Shown here: one piece after another, positions 1 to 5,858 of the stretch | Numbering within the stretch: position 1 is the stretch's first letter | Layout: each line of letters begins with the position of its first letter | Source: Pseudomonadota bacterium | GTDB lineage: Bacteria > Pseudomonadota > Alphaproteobacteria > Acetobacterales > Acetobacteraceae | Direction: 5' to 3' | DNA: 6,657 bases | NCBI GenBank assembly: GCA_021785335.1 | Contig: JAJYFW010000007.1 | Location: forward strand, 1-6,657 | The notes under the pieces: model-generated | The model's input: only the letters and a program-made list of their open reading frames with translations | Databases searched by the model: none | What the model was told of the DNA's origin: nothing | Program-made: the position numbers and the translations under genes

Positions 1-1
1 C

Positions 2-88
2 TGCACGCGCTACCTGCCGGGCAGCCCCGGCAGCTGCGGCTGGGCGGTCGATCCCAGGGGGCAGGGCCTGGCGCTCGGCGGGGGCTGA
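2..88 (+). CDS. C-terminal fragment of an unidentified protein (5' end outside window)
   Basis: The frame from the left edge is open to a TGA at 86-88, giving 28 residues that end in a glycine-rich tail (GLALGGG). The visible part contains two cysteines and the segment LPGSPGSCGWAVD. I do not recognise the family from this tail. The main support for it being a real gene is position: its stop lies 1 nt before the ATG of the aminotransferase, the spacing expected for translational coupling in an operon, and no promoter-like spacer separates them. With so few codons, an open frame alone is weak evidence in GC-rich DNA. Confidence 0.45.
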   Translation, partial: CTRYLPGSPGSCGWAVDPRGQGLALGGG

Positions 89-89
89 T

Positions 90-1259
90 ATGCTCAAGGT
101 GGGCCGCGGCGCGGCGGTGCCGCCGTTCATGGTGATGGACGTCATTGCCGCCGCCAACGCGCGCCAGGCGGCACTCGGCGAGCGCGGCCGCGTGATCCGC
201 ATGGAGGTGGGCCAGCCCGGCACCGGCGCGCCGGCGGGCGCGGTCGCGGCGGCGATGGCGGCGCTGCGCGCGGGGCTGCCGATGGGCTACACGGAGTCGC
301 TGGGCCGCGCCTCGCTGCGCGCGCGCATCGCCCGGCATTACCGGGAGTGGTACCAGGCCGGCGTCGACCCCGCACGCATCGCCGTCACGGTCGGCGCCTC
401 GGGCGCGTTCCCGCTCGCCTTCCTCGCCGCCTTCGACCCCGGCGACCGCATCGCGATGGCGAGCCCGTTCTACCCGCCCTACGTCAACATCCTGACCTCG
501 CTCGGCATGCAGCCGGTGCTGATCGAGGCGGGGCCAGAGACGCGCTTCCTCCCCACCGTCGCGGCGCTCGATCAGCTCCGTCCGCGCCCGCACGGCCTCA
601 TCGTCGCCAGCCCCTGCAACCCCGCCGGCACGATGCTGCACCCGGAGGAACTCGCGGCGATCGGCGCCTGGTGCGCGGCCGAGGGCGTGCGGCTGATCTC
701 CGACGAGATCTACCACGGGCTGCACCACGACTCGCCGGTCGCGACCGCCGCGAACATTCCCGGCGCCGTGGTGATCAACTCGTTCTCGAAATATTTCTCC
801 ATGACCGGCTGGCGCGTCGGCTGGATGGTGCTGCCGGAGGATCTCGTCCGCCCCGTCGAGTGCCTGGCGCAGAACCACACCATCAGCGCGCCGCACATCG
901 CCCAGGTCGCGGCGGAGGCGGCGTTCGACTGCGGGGCGGAACTCGACGCCAACGTCGCCCGCTACCGCCGCTCGCGCGACGTGCTGCGCGCGGCATTGCC
1001 GGCGGCGGGGATCGGCCTCGCCACACCGGCGGAGGGCGCGTTCTACCTCTGGGCGGATGTGTCCCAGCGGAGCAACGATTCGCGGGAGTTCTGCGCGCGG
1101 CTGCTGGCGGAGGCGGACATCGCTGCCTCGCCCGGCGTGGATTTCGACCGCGCGCGCGGCGCGCGCTACGTGCGCTTCTCCTATTGCGGGCCGGAGGCGG
1201 ACATGGCGGAGGCGGCGCGCCGCATCGCCGCCTGGACCGGGGGCGAGACCGGCGGGTGA
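90..1259 (+). CDS. PLP-dependent aminotransferase, class I/II (fold type I)
   Basis: A 389-residue cytoplasmic enzyme expected to move an amino group between an amino acid and a 2-oxo acid using pyridoxal phosphate. The fold-type-I landmarks are in order: GxGxSGA-type phosphate-binding region around residues 100-108, aromatic FYPPY at 127-131, SPCNPAGT with Asn177, SDEIYHGL with Asp205 (pyridine nitrogen) and Tyr208, SFSKYF with the Schiff-base Lys234, TGWRVGW with Arg242, and YVRFSY with Arg362, the expected substrate-carboxylate arginine. All key residues are present and the length is normal (about 380-400). The ATG at 90 fits the usual family N-terminus (PPFMVMDVIAAAN, then MEVGQP); the ribosome site is only a G-rich stretch at 80-84. 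The next gene overlaps it by 4 nt. It resembles aspartate/aromatic-type aminotransferases, but the substrate cannot be set from sequence; a C-S lyase-like activity is less likely. Confidence 0.93.
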   Translation: MLKVGRGAAVPPFMVMDVIAAANARQAALGERGRVIRMEVGQPGTGAPAGAVAAAMAALRAGLPMGYTESLGRASLRARIARHYREWYQAGVDPARIAVTVGASGAFPLAFLAAFDPGDRIAMASPFYPPYVNILTSLGMQPVLIEAGPETRFLPTVAALDQLRPRPHGLIVASPCNPAGTMLHPEELAAIGAWCAAEGVRLISDEIYHGLHHDSPVATAANIPGAVVINSFSKYFSMTGWRVGWMVLPEDLVRPVECLAQNHTISAPHIAQVAAEAAFDCGAELDANVARYRRSRDVLRAALPAAGIGLATPAEGAFYLWADVSQRSNDSREFCARLLAEADIAASPGVDFDRARGARYVRFSYCGPEADMAEAARRIAAWTGGETGG

Positions 1260-2131
1260 GCCTCGCCCGGGCCGCGCCCTTTCTCTTCGTGCTGCTGTGG
1301 AGCAGCGCCTTCGTCGCGGTGCAGATCGGGCTGCGCCACCTCTCGCCGCTGCTGTTCGTCGCGGTACGCCTGGTGCTGTGCGCCACGGTGTTGACCATGA
1401 TCGCCCTGTGGCGCGGGGTTTCGCTGCGCCGCGTCGGCTGGCGCCGCGCCACGCACTGCGCCGTCGCCGGCGTGCTGATGAACGGCATCGGGCTGATGGT
1501 GCCGCATGTGGGCCTGACCATGACGACGCCGGCGCCGATCGCGCTGGTGCAGTCCCTGACACCGCTGCTCTCGGCGGGGCTCGGCGTGGCGATGCTGGGT
1601 GAGCGGCTGCGCGCGCGGCAGTGGCTCGGGATGGTGCTGGGCTTCGCCGGCGTGGCGGCCGTCGCCGCCATCGCGGCGCTGCACAGCGCGCGCCTGGTGG
1701 AGGGCATGGCCTTCGGCCTCGGCGGGGTCGTGTCGTTCGTTGCGGGGACGATCTGGTTCGGCCGCTACTGCCGCGGCGTGCCGCTGCTCGCGGGCGCCTG
1801 GATCCAGTTCCTCGCCGCCGCCGCCGCCGCGGTGCTGAGCGCCTCGCTGTTGGAGACCAGCCGGTGGGATCTCTCGCTCGGCGCCGTGGGGGCGGTGGCG
1901 TGGAACGCGGGTGCGGTTTCGCTGGGCGGCATGGGGCTCTACGTGCTGATGCTGCGCGACGGCACGGCGGCACGCACGACCGCGAATTTCTATCTCGTTC
2001 CCGGAACGACGGCGCTGCTCACCTGGCTCCTGCTCGGCGACCGGCTGACGGCGCCCACGCTGGGCGGCTTCGTCGTCGCCGGTATCGGCTGCTGGCTGGT
2101 CAGCAGCGGCGCGCGAAAGGCGCCCGCGTAA
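1256..2131 (+). CDS. EamA/DMT-superfamily transporter (probable metabolite exporter)
   Basis: A 291-residue inner-membrane protein of the drug/metabolite transporter superfamily, built from two EamA repeats with about ten hydrophobic helices. Repeat 1 ends with the pattern SLTPLLSAGLGVAMLGERL (100-118), and repeat 2 with YLVPGTTALLTWLLLGDRL (246-264). The Pro and the acidic residue after the helix (Glu116, Asp262) fall at equivalent places in both halves, as is typical of the family. The start is GTG 1256, which overlaps the aminotransferase TGA as GTGA. It puts the first membrane helix (APFLFVLLWSSAFVAVQIGL) at the N-terminus, as expected; upstream sequence in this frame lies inside the aminotransferase and reads as arginine-rich non-protein. 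The overlap implies coupled translation. Members of this family often export amino acids or related metabolites, so a product or substrate of the aminotransferase is a reasonable but unproven cargo. Confidence 0.9.
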   Translation: MSLARAAPFLFVLLWSSAFVAVQIGLRHLSPLLFVAVRLVLCATVLTMIALWRGVSLRRVGWRRATHCAVAGVLMNGIGLMVPHVGLTMTTPAPIALVQSLTPLLSAGLGVAMLGERLRARQWLGMVLGFAGVAAVAAIAALHSARLVEGMAFGLGGVVSFVAGTIWFGRYCRGVPLLAGAWIQFLAAAAAAVLSASLLETSRWDLSLGAVGAVAWNAGAVSLGGMGLYVLMLRDGTAARTTANFYLVPGTTALLTWLLLGDRLTAPTLGGFVVAGIGCWLVSSGARKAPA

Positions 2132-2139
2132 CGGGCGCC
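2119..2139 (-). terminator. Hairpin between convergent genes; probable terminator of the GntR gene
   Basis: A perfect 8-bp inverted repeat, GGCGCCCG / CGGGCGCC, with a 5-nt loop. On the minus strand the stem is followed by TTT and lies 11 nt past the stop codon of the regulator gene, which fits a weak intrinsic terminator. On the plus strand no T-run follows, so for the transporter gene it may act only as a 3'-end stabiliser. The loop contains the TAA stop codon (2129-2131) of the EamA gene, so one arm is coding sequence. The short T-run keeps the call tentative. Confidence 0.5.
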
Positions 2140-2149
2140 CGCCGGCGGA

Positions 2150-2902
2150 TCAGTCGCTGCCACCCTTGCCGCGCGCCGCCATCATGGTGCGATAGCGTTC
2201 CTGCCCGCGCGTGAGGTGCTCGCGCATCGCCGCCCTCGCCGCCGGCGCATCCCCGGCGCGGATCGCCGCCGCGATGGCGCGGTGCTCCTGCTGGAAGGTG
2301 CGCATGTAGAGCAGCCGGTCGCCGCGCGGCCCGCCTTCGAGGCGGATCGCCTGGCGCGGCACGACGAAGTGGCCGAGATAGTCGAGGAAGCGCTGGAACT
2401 GCGCGTTGCGCGTCGCCTCCGCGATCGCGGCGTGGAAGCGCATGTCCTCCTCGATCGCCGACTCGCCACGGTCGATCGCACGGTCGATCGCCGCGAGGGC
2501 CGCGGCCAGCGCGCGGTGGGCGCGCGCCGTCGCGCGTTCCGCGGCGAGGCCCGCGGCCTCCATCTCCACGGCGCGGCGCAGTTCCATCACCTCGACCAGG
2601 CCGTCGAGCGCGCCGAGCGACTCCGCCTCGATGCGGAACGGTTCGCTGGCGCCGCCCTCGGCGACGAAGCCGCCGAGGCCCTGGCGCGTGACCACGAGGC
2701 CGCGTGCCCTGAGCGCCGCGATCGCCTCGCGCACCACGGTCCGGCTGGCGTCGAAGCCGGCCATCATCGCCGCCTCGGTCGGCAGCCGCGCTCCCGGCGC
2801 GAGCCTTCCCGCCGCGATCTCGTCGGCGAGTCGGTCGGCGATCTCGGCCGCGCGCGTGGGCGGGCGCGCGATCGGGCGCAGCAGGGGGGGCTGGCTTGAC
2901 AG
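2150..2902 (-). CDS. GntR-family transcriptional regulator, FadR subfamily (FCD domain), CTG start
   Basis: A 250-residue DNA-binding repressor or activator. Residues about 14-80 form a GntR winged helix-turn-helix (AEIADRLADEIAAGRLAPGA, LPTEAAM, SRTVVREAIAALRARGLV, then the wing GLGGFVAE). Residues about 95-240 form an FCD ligand-binding domain with the expected metal or carboxylate ligands: Asp153 and His157 (DMRFH), His207 (QEH) and His229 (REH). The first in-frame ATG (2767) would remove the first 45 residues and destroy the HTH, and no in-frame ATG, GTG or TTG lies between it and the upstream stop at 2945-2947. CTG 2902 is preceded by GAGGAA with 7-nt spacing and gives the plausible N-terminus MSSQPPLLRPIARPP. 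It diverges from the TRAP operon, with an operator-like palindrome between them, so it most likely controls that operon and itself. Family certain; start inferred. Confidence 0.88.
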   Translation of the reverse strand: MSSQPPLLRPIARPPTRAAEIADRLADEIAAGRLAPGARLPTEAAMMAGFDASRTVVREAIAALRARGLVVTRQGLGGFVAEGGASEPFRIEAESLGALDGLVEVMELRRAVEMEAAGLAAERATARAHRALAAALAAIDRAIDRGESAIEEDMRFHAAIAEATRNAQFQRFLDYLGHFVVPRQAIRLEGGPRGDRLLYMRTFQQEHRAIAAAIRAGDAPAARAAMREHLTRGQERYRTMMAARGKGGSD

Positions 2903-2926
2903 GCGGGCGTTCCTCGGCTGTATGGT
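2896..2926 (+). promoter_or_regulatory. Predicted sigma-70 promoter of the TRAP operon
   Basis: TTGACA at 2896-2901 is a perfect -35 consensus. The -10 is degenerate: TGTATG (2919-2924) at 17-nt spacing, or TATGGT (2921-2926) at 19-nt spacing. Transcription would begin near 2931-2934, leaving a leader of about 70 nt before dctP. The -35 box overlaps the CTG start and second codon of the divergent regulator gene, and the -10/start region overlaps the palindromic operator, so repressor binding would block RNA polymerase. Confidence 0.5.
2910..2915 (-). promoter_or_regulatory. Ribosome binding site supporting the CTG start of the GntR gene
   Basis: Minus-strand GAGGAA is followed by a 7-nt spacer and CTG (2902-2900). 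This is the only strong Shine-Dalgarno-like sequence ahead of the regulator's HTH-coding region. A TTG at 2936 exists but is in a different frame and has no purine-rich site upstream. Confidence 0.6.
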
Positions 2927-2939
2927 TGTCAGACAAGCA
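2923..2939. promoter_or_regulatory. Palindromic operator, FadR/GntR type
   Basis: TGGTTGTCAGACAAGCA: two 8-nt arms around a central A at 2931, with one mismatch pair (2925/2937). The core TTGTC-A-GACAA is a perfect inverted repeat and matches the FadR-subfamily pattern TnGTnnnACnA. It lies between the divergent regulator and TRAP operon, overlaps the predicted TRAP -10/start site, and sits 8 nt upstream of the regulator's ribosome site, a position suited to repression of the operon and autoregulation. I saw no second copy in the window. That this regulator binds here is inference from position and pattern. Confidence 0.7.
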
Positions 2940-2950
2940 GATGATTAACT

Positions 2951-2982
2951 GGCACGGATGATGCGATCAACCGCCCCGTGCC
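2951..2982 (+). other. Possible stem-loop in the dctP leader
   Basis: GGCACGG (2951-2957) and CCGTGCC (2976-2982) are perfect 7-nt complements separated by 18 nt. The 3' arm ends 5 nt before the dctP Shine-Dalgarno, leaving that site free. It could stabilise the 5' end of the mRNA. A repeat of this size may also arise by chance in GC-rich DNA. Confidence 0.3.
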
Positions 2983-2987
2983 CGCAA

Positions 2988-2994
2988 GAGGGAG
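2988..2994 (+). promoter_or_regulatory. Strong ribosome binding site of dctP
   Basis: GAGGGAG lies 7 nt before ATG 3002. It decides the dctP start: an in-frame GTG at 2978 upstream has no comparable site and would place eight extra residues before the twin-arginine signal peptide. Confidence 0.8.
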
Positions 2995-3001
2995 AGAAAC
3001 G

Positions 3002-3997
3002 ATGATCCAGCGGCGGCCACTGCTCGGGATGGGAGCGCTTGGAATGGGTGCGGCCGCGGCCGGCGTCGCGGCGCCGGCCTTCGCGGGCACCGTGTGGAAG
3101 CAGGCGAACCCGCACCCGGAGGGCTATCCCTCCGTCGTCGCGATGGAGCATTTCGGCAAGAAGCTCGCGGCGGCGACCGGCGGGCGGCTGTCCACGCAGA
3201 TGTACGCCGCGATGCAGCTTGGCGCCGAGAAGGAAACGATCCAGCAGGCGCAGATCGGCGCGATCCAGATGCTCCCCGCGAGCGTCGGCGCGCTCGCCGC
3301 CGTGGTCGACGAGCTCAACGTCTTCAACCTGCCGTTCGTTTTCCGCAACACCGAGCACATGCACCACGTGGTGGACGGCAAGGTGGGCCAGGACCTGCTC
3401 GACGCCATCACCAACAGCCCGAACTCGAAGCTGGTCGGGCTCGCCTGGATCGATGCCGGTGCCCGCAGCGTCTATGACGTTCCGCGTCCGATCCATGGGC
3501 TCAAGGATCTCAAGGGCCTCAAGATGCGAGTGATCCAGAACCCGATCTTCCTCGCGATGATGGACGCGATGGGCGCCAACGCGATCTCGATGGGCTACGA
3601 CCAGGTGTTCAGCGCGCTGCAGACCGGCGTGATCGACGGCGCCGAGAACAACATGCCGAGCTATGTCTACGACCACCATTTCGAGGTCGCGAAGCACTAC
3701 ACCTTCACCGAGCACCTGATCCTGCCGGAGGTGCTGATCTTCTCGCGCGACACCTGGGACAAGCTCTCGAAGCCGGACCAGGACCTGGTGCGCAAGCTCT
3801 CGCGCGAGGTGCAGGCCGAGGCGCGGACGCTCTGGGCGCTGAAAGAGAAGGACGCGCTCAAGAAGATGATCGAGGCGAAGATCGACATCGTCCACCTCAA
3901 GGACAAGTCCGAATTCGTGAAGGCGGTGCAGCCGGTCTGGAAGAAGTATGGCGCCAGGTACGAGGCGATGATCAAGCGCATCCAGGCCGTCGCCTGA
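3002..3997 (+). CDS. dctP: TRAP transporter periplasmic substrate-binding protein, DctP family
   Basis: A 331-residue periplasmic receptor that captures an organic anion and delivers it to the DctQM permease. Residues 1-28 are a signal peptide with twin arginines (Arg4-Arg5, QRRPLLG), a hydrophobic stretch and an AFA cleavage motif at 26-28, so Tat export is possible; Sec cannot be excluded because the Tat motif is incomplete. The mature part has DctP landmarks: LNVFNLPFVFRN (105-116), GARSVYD with Arg155, LKGLKMRV with Arg176 (the equivalent of the carboxylate-clamping arginine of TRAP receptors), and LQTGVIDGAENN (206-217). Arg155 and Arg176 match the spacing of the two ligand arginines in SiaP-type proteins. 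It is the first gene of the operon and is followed by a hairpin before dctQ. The ligand is probably a carboxylate, such as a sugar acid or dicarboxylate; the exact one is unknown. Confidence 0.95.
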   Translation: MIQRRPLLGMGALGMGAAAAGVAAPAFAGTVWKQANPHPEGYPSVVAMEHFGKKLAAATGGRLSTQMYAAMQLGAEKETIQQAQIGAIQMLPASVGALAAVVDELNVFNLPFVFRNTEHMHHVVDGKVGQDLLDAITNSPNSKLVGLAWIDAGARSVYDVPRPIHGLKDLKGLKMRVIQNPIFLAMMDAMGANAISMGYDQVFSALQTGVIDGAENNMPSYVYDHHFEVAKHYTFTEHLILPEVLIFSRDTWDKLSKPDQDLVRKLSREVQAEARTLWALKEKDALKKMIEAKIDIVHLKDKSEFVKAVQPVWKKYGARYEAMIKRIQAVA

Positions 3998-4007
3998 CGC
4001 AACTCCG

Positions 4008-4032
4008 GCGGTGCCGCCGCGCGCGGCACCGC
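4008..4032 (+). other. Intercistronic hairpin between dctP and dctQ
   Basis: A perfect 10-bp inverted repeat, GCGGTGCCGC / GCGGCACCGC, with a 5-nt loop fills most of the 52-nt gap between dctP and dctQ. No T-run follows, so it is not a standard intrinsic terminator. A strong stem placed after a binding-protein gene commonly protects the upstream message from 3' exonucleases and partly limits readthrough, giving more receptor than permease. That role is inferred here from position. Confidence 0.65.
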
Positions 4033-4049
4033 TCCTCGCGGGTGGAACG

Positions 4050-4562
4050 ATGACCAAGCTGCTGCGCGGCACGATGAACGTGCTCGACGGAATCTGCATC
4101 ACGGTCGCGAGCGTGGCGCTCGTCGTGATCTCCGTCATCGTCCCATACGGCGTGTTCACGCGCTACGCGCTGAACGAGGGCTCGGCCTGGCCGGAGCCGG
4201 GGGCGATCCTGCTCACCATCCTGATGACGTTCCTCGGCAGCTGCACCTGCTATCGCGGCAGCGTGCACATGCGCGTGACCGTCGTGCGCGAGGCGATGCC
4301 GCCGCTGTTCAAGGCGGCGGCGAGCGTTGCCGCGGAACTCGTGGTCGCGGCGCTGGCGGTGTTCATGCTGGTCGACGGCACGGGCCTCGTGCGGGCGACC
4401 TGGCACGAGAACGTCGCCTCGTTCCCGTGGCTCAAGGAAGGCGTGACCTACCTGCCGATCCCTTTGAGCGGCGCGATCCTGCTGCTGTTCGTGGCGGAGC
4501 GGATGCTCATCGGCCCGCCCTCGCCGCCGCCCGATCCCGCCCACGCCGTCTCGGTGGATTAG
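4050..4562 (+). CDS. dctQ: TRAP transporter small permease, DctQ family
   Basis: A 170-residue inner-membrane protein with four hydrophobic helices at about 14-36, 51-68, 87-109 and 134-152. Family signatures are VFTRYALNEGSAWPEP (35-50, with the FTRY arginine, Trp47 and Glu49) and YRGSVHMRV (68-76). DctQ pairs with DctM to form the sodium-driven permease that accepts ligand from DctP. ATG 4050 is chosen over the in-frame GTG 4011: GTG 4011 lies inside the intercistronic hairpin, whereas ATG 4050 has GGTGGA just upstream and starts directly before the first helix. The spacing (about 3 nt from GGTGGA) is short, hinting at modest translation. The stop lies 2 nt before dctM. The C-terminal tail (156-170) is proline-rich and not conserved in character. 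Confidence 0.92.
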   Translation: MTKLLRGTMNVLDGICITVASVALVVISVIVPYGVFTRYALNEGSAWPEPGAILLTILMTFLGSCTCYRGSVHMRVTVVREAMPPLFKAAASVAAELVVAALAVFMLVDGTGLVRATWHENVASFPWLKEGVTYLPIPLSGAILLLFVAERMLIGPPSPPPDPAHAVSVD

Positions 4563-4564
4563 CC

Positions 4565-5854
4565 ATGAGCGTGCTCGTTCCGCTGTTCGCGATGTTCGCC
4601 TGCTTCGCGATCGGGGTGCCCATCGCCTACGCGCTCGGCATCGCGGCGATCGCTGGCGGGCTCTATGTCGGCGTGCCGCTGCCCGCGGTGATGCTGCAGA
4701 TCTCGAGCGGCGTCGGCAAGTTCGCCATGCTGACCATCCCGTTCTTCGTGCTCGCCGGCGCGATCATGGCGGAGGGCGGCATGGCGCGAAGGCTGGTGGC
4801 GCTCGCCAACGTGATCGTCGGCTACACGCGCCTGCGCGGCGGGCTTTCCGTCGTCAACGTGCTCGCGACGACGTTCCTCTCCGGCATCTCGGGCTCGGCG
4901 GTCGCGGACACCTCGGCGATCGGCTCGGTGCTGATCCCGCAGATGGTCGAGAGCGGCTATCCGCGCGCCTTCGCGACCGATGTCACGATCAGCGCCTCGG
5001 TGCAGGCGCTGCTGGTGCCGCCGAGCCACAACGCGGTGATCTACTCGATCGCGACCGGCGGGCTCATCTCGGTGATCTCGTTGTTCATGGCGGGGGTTTT
5101 TCCCGGCCTGCTGCTCGGCTTCGCGATCATCCTGCTCTGCCTGTTCTACGCGTACCGCGACCGCCATCCGCGCGGCATCGTCGTTCCCGCCGGCCAGGCG
5201 CTGCGCATCGCCGGCGAGGCGTTCTGGGGGCTGATCACGCTCGCGATCATCCTTGGCGGCATCCTCGGCGGCGTGTTCACAGCGATCGAGGCCGGCGCGG
5301 TCGCCTGCGTCTGGGCCTTCCTCGTCACCATGTTCATCTACCGCGACTATCGCTGGCGCGATCTGCCCACGCTGGTCTCGCGCACGCTGCGCACGGTCGC
5401 GATGGTGCTGACGCTGATCGCCTTCGCCGGCGCGCTCGGCTACATCATGGCGATGGTGCAGATGCCGGCGAAGGTGACGGCGTTCTTCCTCACCCTCTCG
5501 CACAACAAGTACGTCATCCTGTTCCTGGTCAACGTGCTGCTGCTGCTGCTCGGCACCTTCATGGACATGGCGCCGTCGATCCTGATCACCACGCCGATCC
5601 TGCTGCCGGTGATGGCGAACTTTGGCGTGAACCCGGTCCATTTCGGCATCATCATGATGCTCAACCTCGGCATCGGCCTGTGCCACCCGCCGGTCGGCGG
5701 CATCCTGTTCGTCGGCTGTGCCGTGGGCGAGATCTCGATGGAACAGGTGGTGAAGTCGATCTGGCCGTTCTACCTGGTGATGCTCGCGGTGCTGATGCTG
5801 GTCACCTACATCCCGGCGATCTCGCTCTGGCTGCCGCACATGCTGGGGCTGTGA
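4565..5854 (+). CDS. dctM: TRAP transporter large permease, DctM family
   Basis: A 429-residue inner-membrane transport subunit, the usual DctM length, with about a dozen hydrophobic segments. It carries out ion-coupled uptake of the solute presented by DctP. Signatures are IPFFVLAGAIMAEGGMARRL (58-77), FLSGISGSAVADTSAIGSVLIPQM (104-127), GGVFTAIEAGAVA (235-247), GTFMDMAPSILITTPILLP (330-348) and NLGIGLCHPPVGG (367-379). The last has CHPPVG where most family members have a T at the His position (TPPVG), and residues 152-161 read PPSHNAVIYS. I think this marks a subgroup of DctM proteins, but that is from memory. The start is ATG 4565, with GGTGGA 6 nt upstream; upstream sequence in this frame is dctQ in another phase. 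Its stop lies 4 nt from the stop of the convergent ETF-QO gene. Confidence 0.95.
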   Translation: MSVLVPLFAMFACFAIGVPIAYALGIAAIAGGLYVGVPLPAVMLQISSGVGKFAMLTIPFFVLAGAIMAEGGMARRLVALANVIVGYTRLRGGLSVVNVLATTFLSGISGSAVADTSAIGSVLIPQMVESGYPRAFATDVTISASVQALLVPPSHNAVIYSIATGGLISVISLFMAGVFPGLLLGFAIILLCLFYAYRDRHPRGIVVPAGQALRIAGEAFWGLITLAIILGGILGGVFTAIEAGAVACVWAFLVTMFIYRDYRWRDLPTLVSRTLRTVAMVLTLIAFAGALGYIMAMVQMPAKVTAFFLTLSHNKYVILFLVNVLLLLLGTFMDMAPSILITTPILLPVMANFGVNPVHFGIIMMLNLGIGLCHPPVGGILFVGCAVGEISMEQVVKSIWPFYLVMLAVLMLVTYIPAISLWLPHMLGL

Positions 5855-5858
5855 GGCG

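Noticed and set aside
347..1255. In-frame upstream extension of the EamA gene inside the aminotransferase
   Set aside because: This stretch reads as Arg/Pro/Gly-rich low-complexity sequence in a second frame of a well-supported enzyme gene. The first membrane helix begins right after GTG 1256.
2468..2492. Near-tandem repeat of CGGTCGATCGC
   Set aside because: It encodes the repeated AIDR residues of a helix in the regulator's FCD domain. Two copies within coding sequence do not indicate an operator or mobile repeat.
2216..2899. Plus-strand open frame opposite the GntR gene
   Set aside because: The composition is arginine- and alanine-rich with no motifs, while the minus strand encodes complete HTH and FCD domains.
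2945..2985. Minus-strand promoter for the GntR gene (TTGATC with TAATCA 17 nt away)
   Set aside because: The -10 matches the consensus at only two of six positions. A promoter must exist here, but I cannot place it with confidence.
2945..4159. Long open frame on the minus strand opposite dctP (about 400 codons)
   Set aside because: It is antisense to a convincing DctP gene, covers its promoter leader, and shows no recognisable fold.
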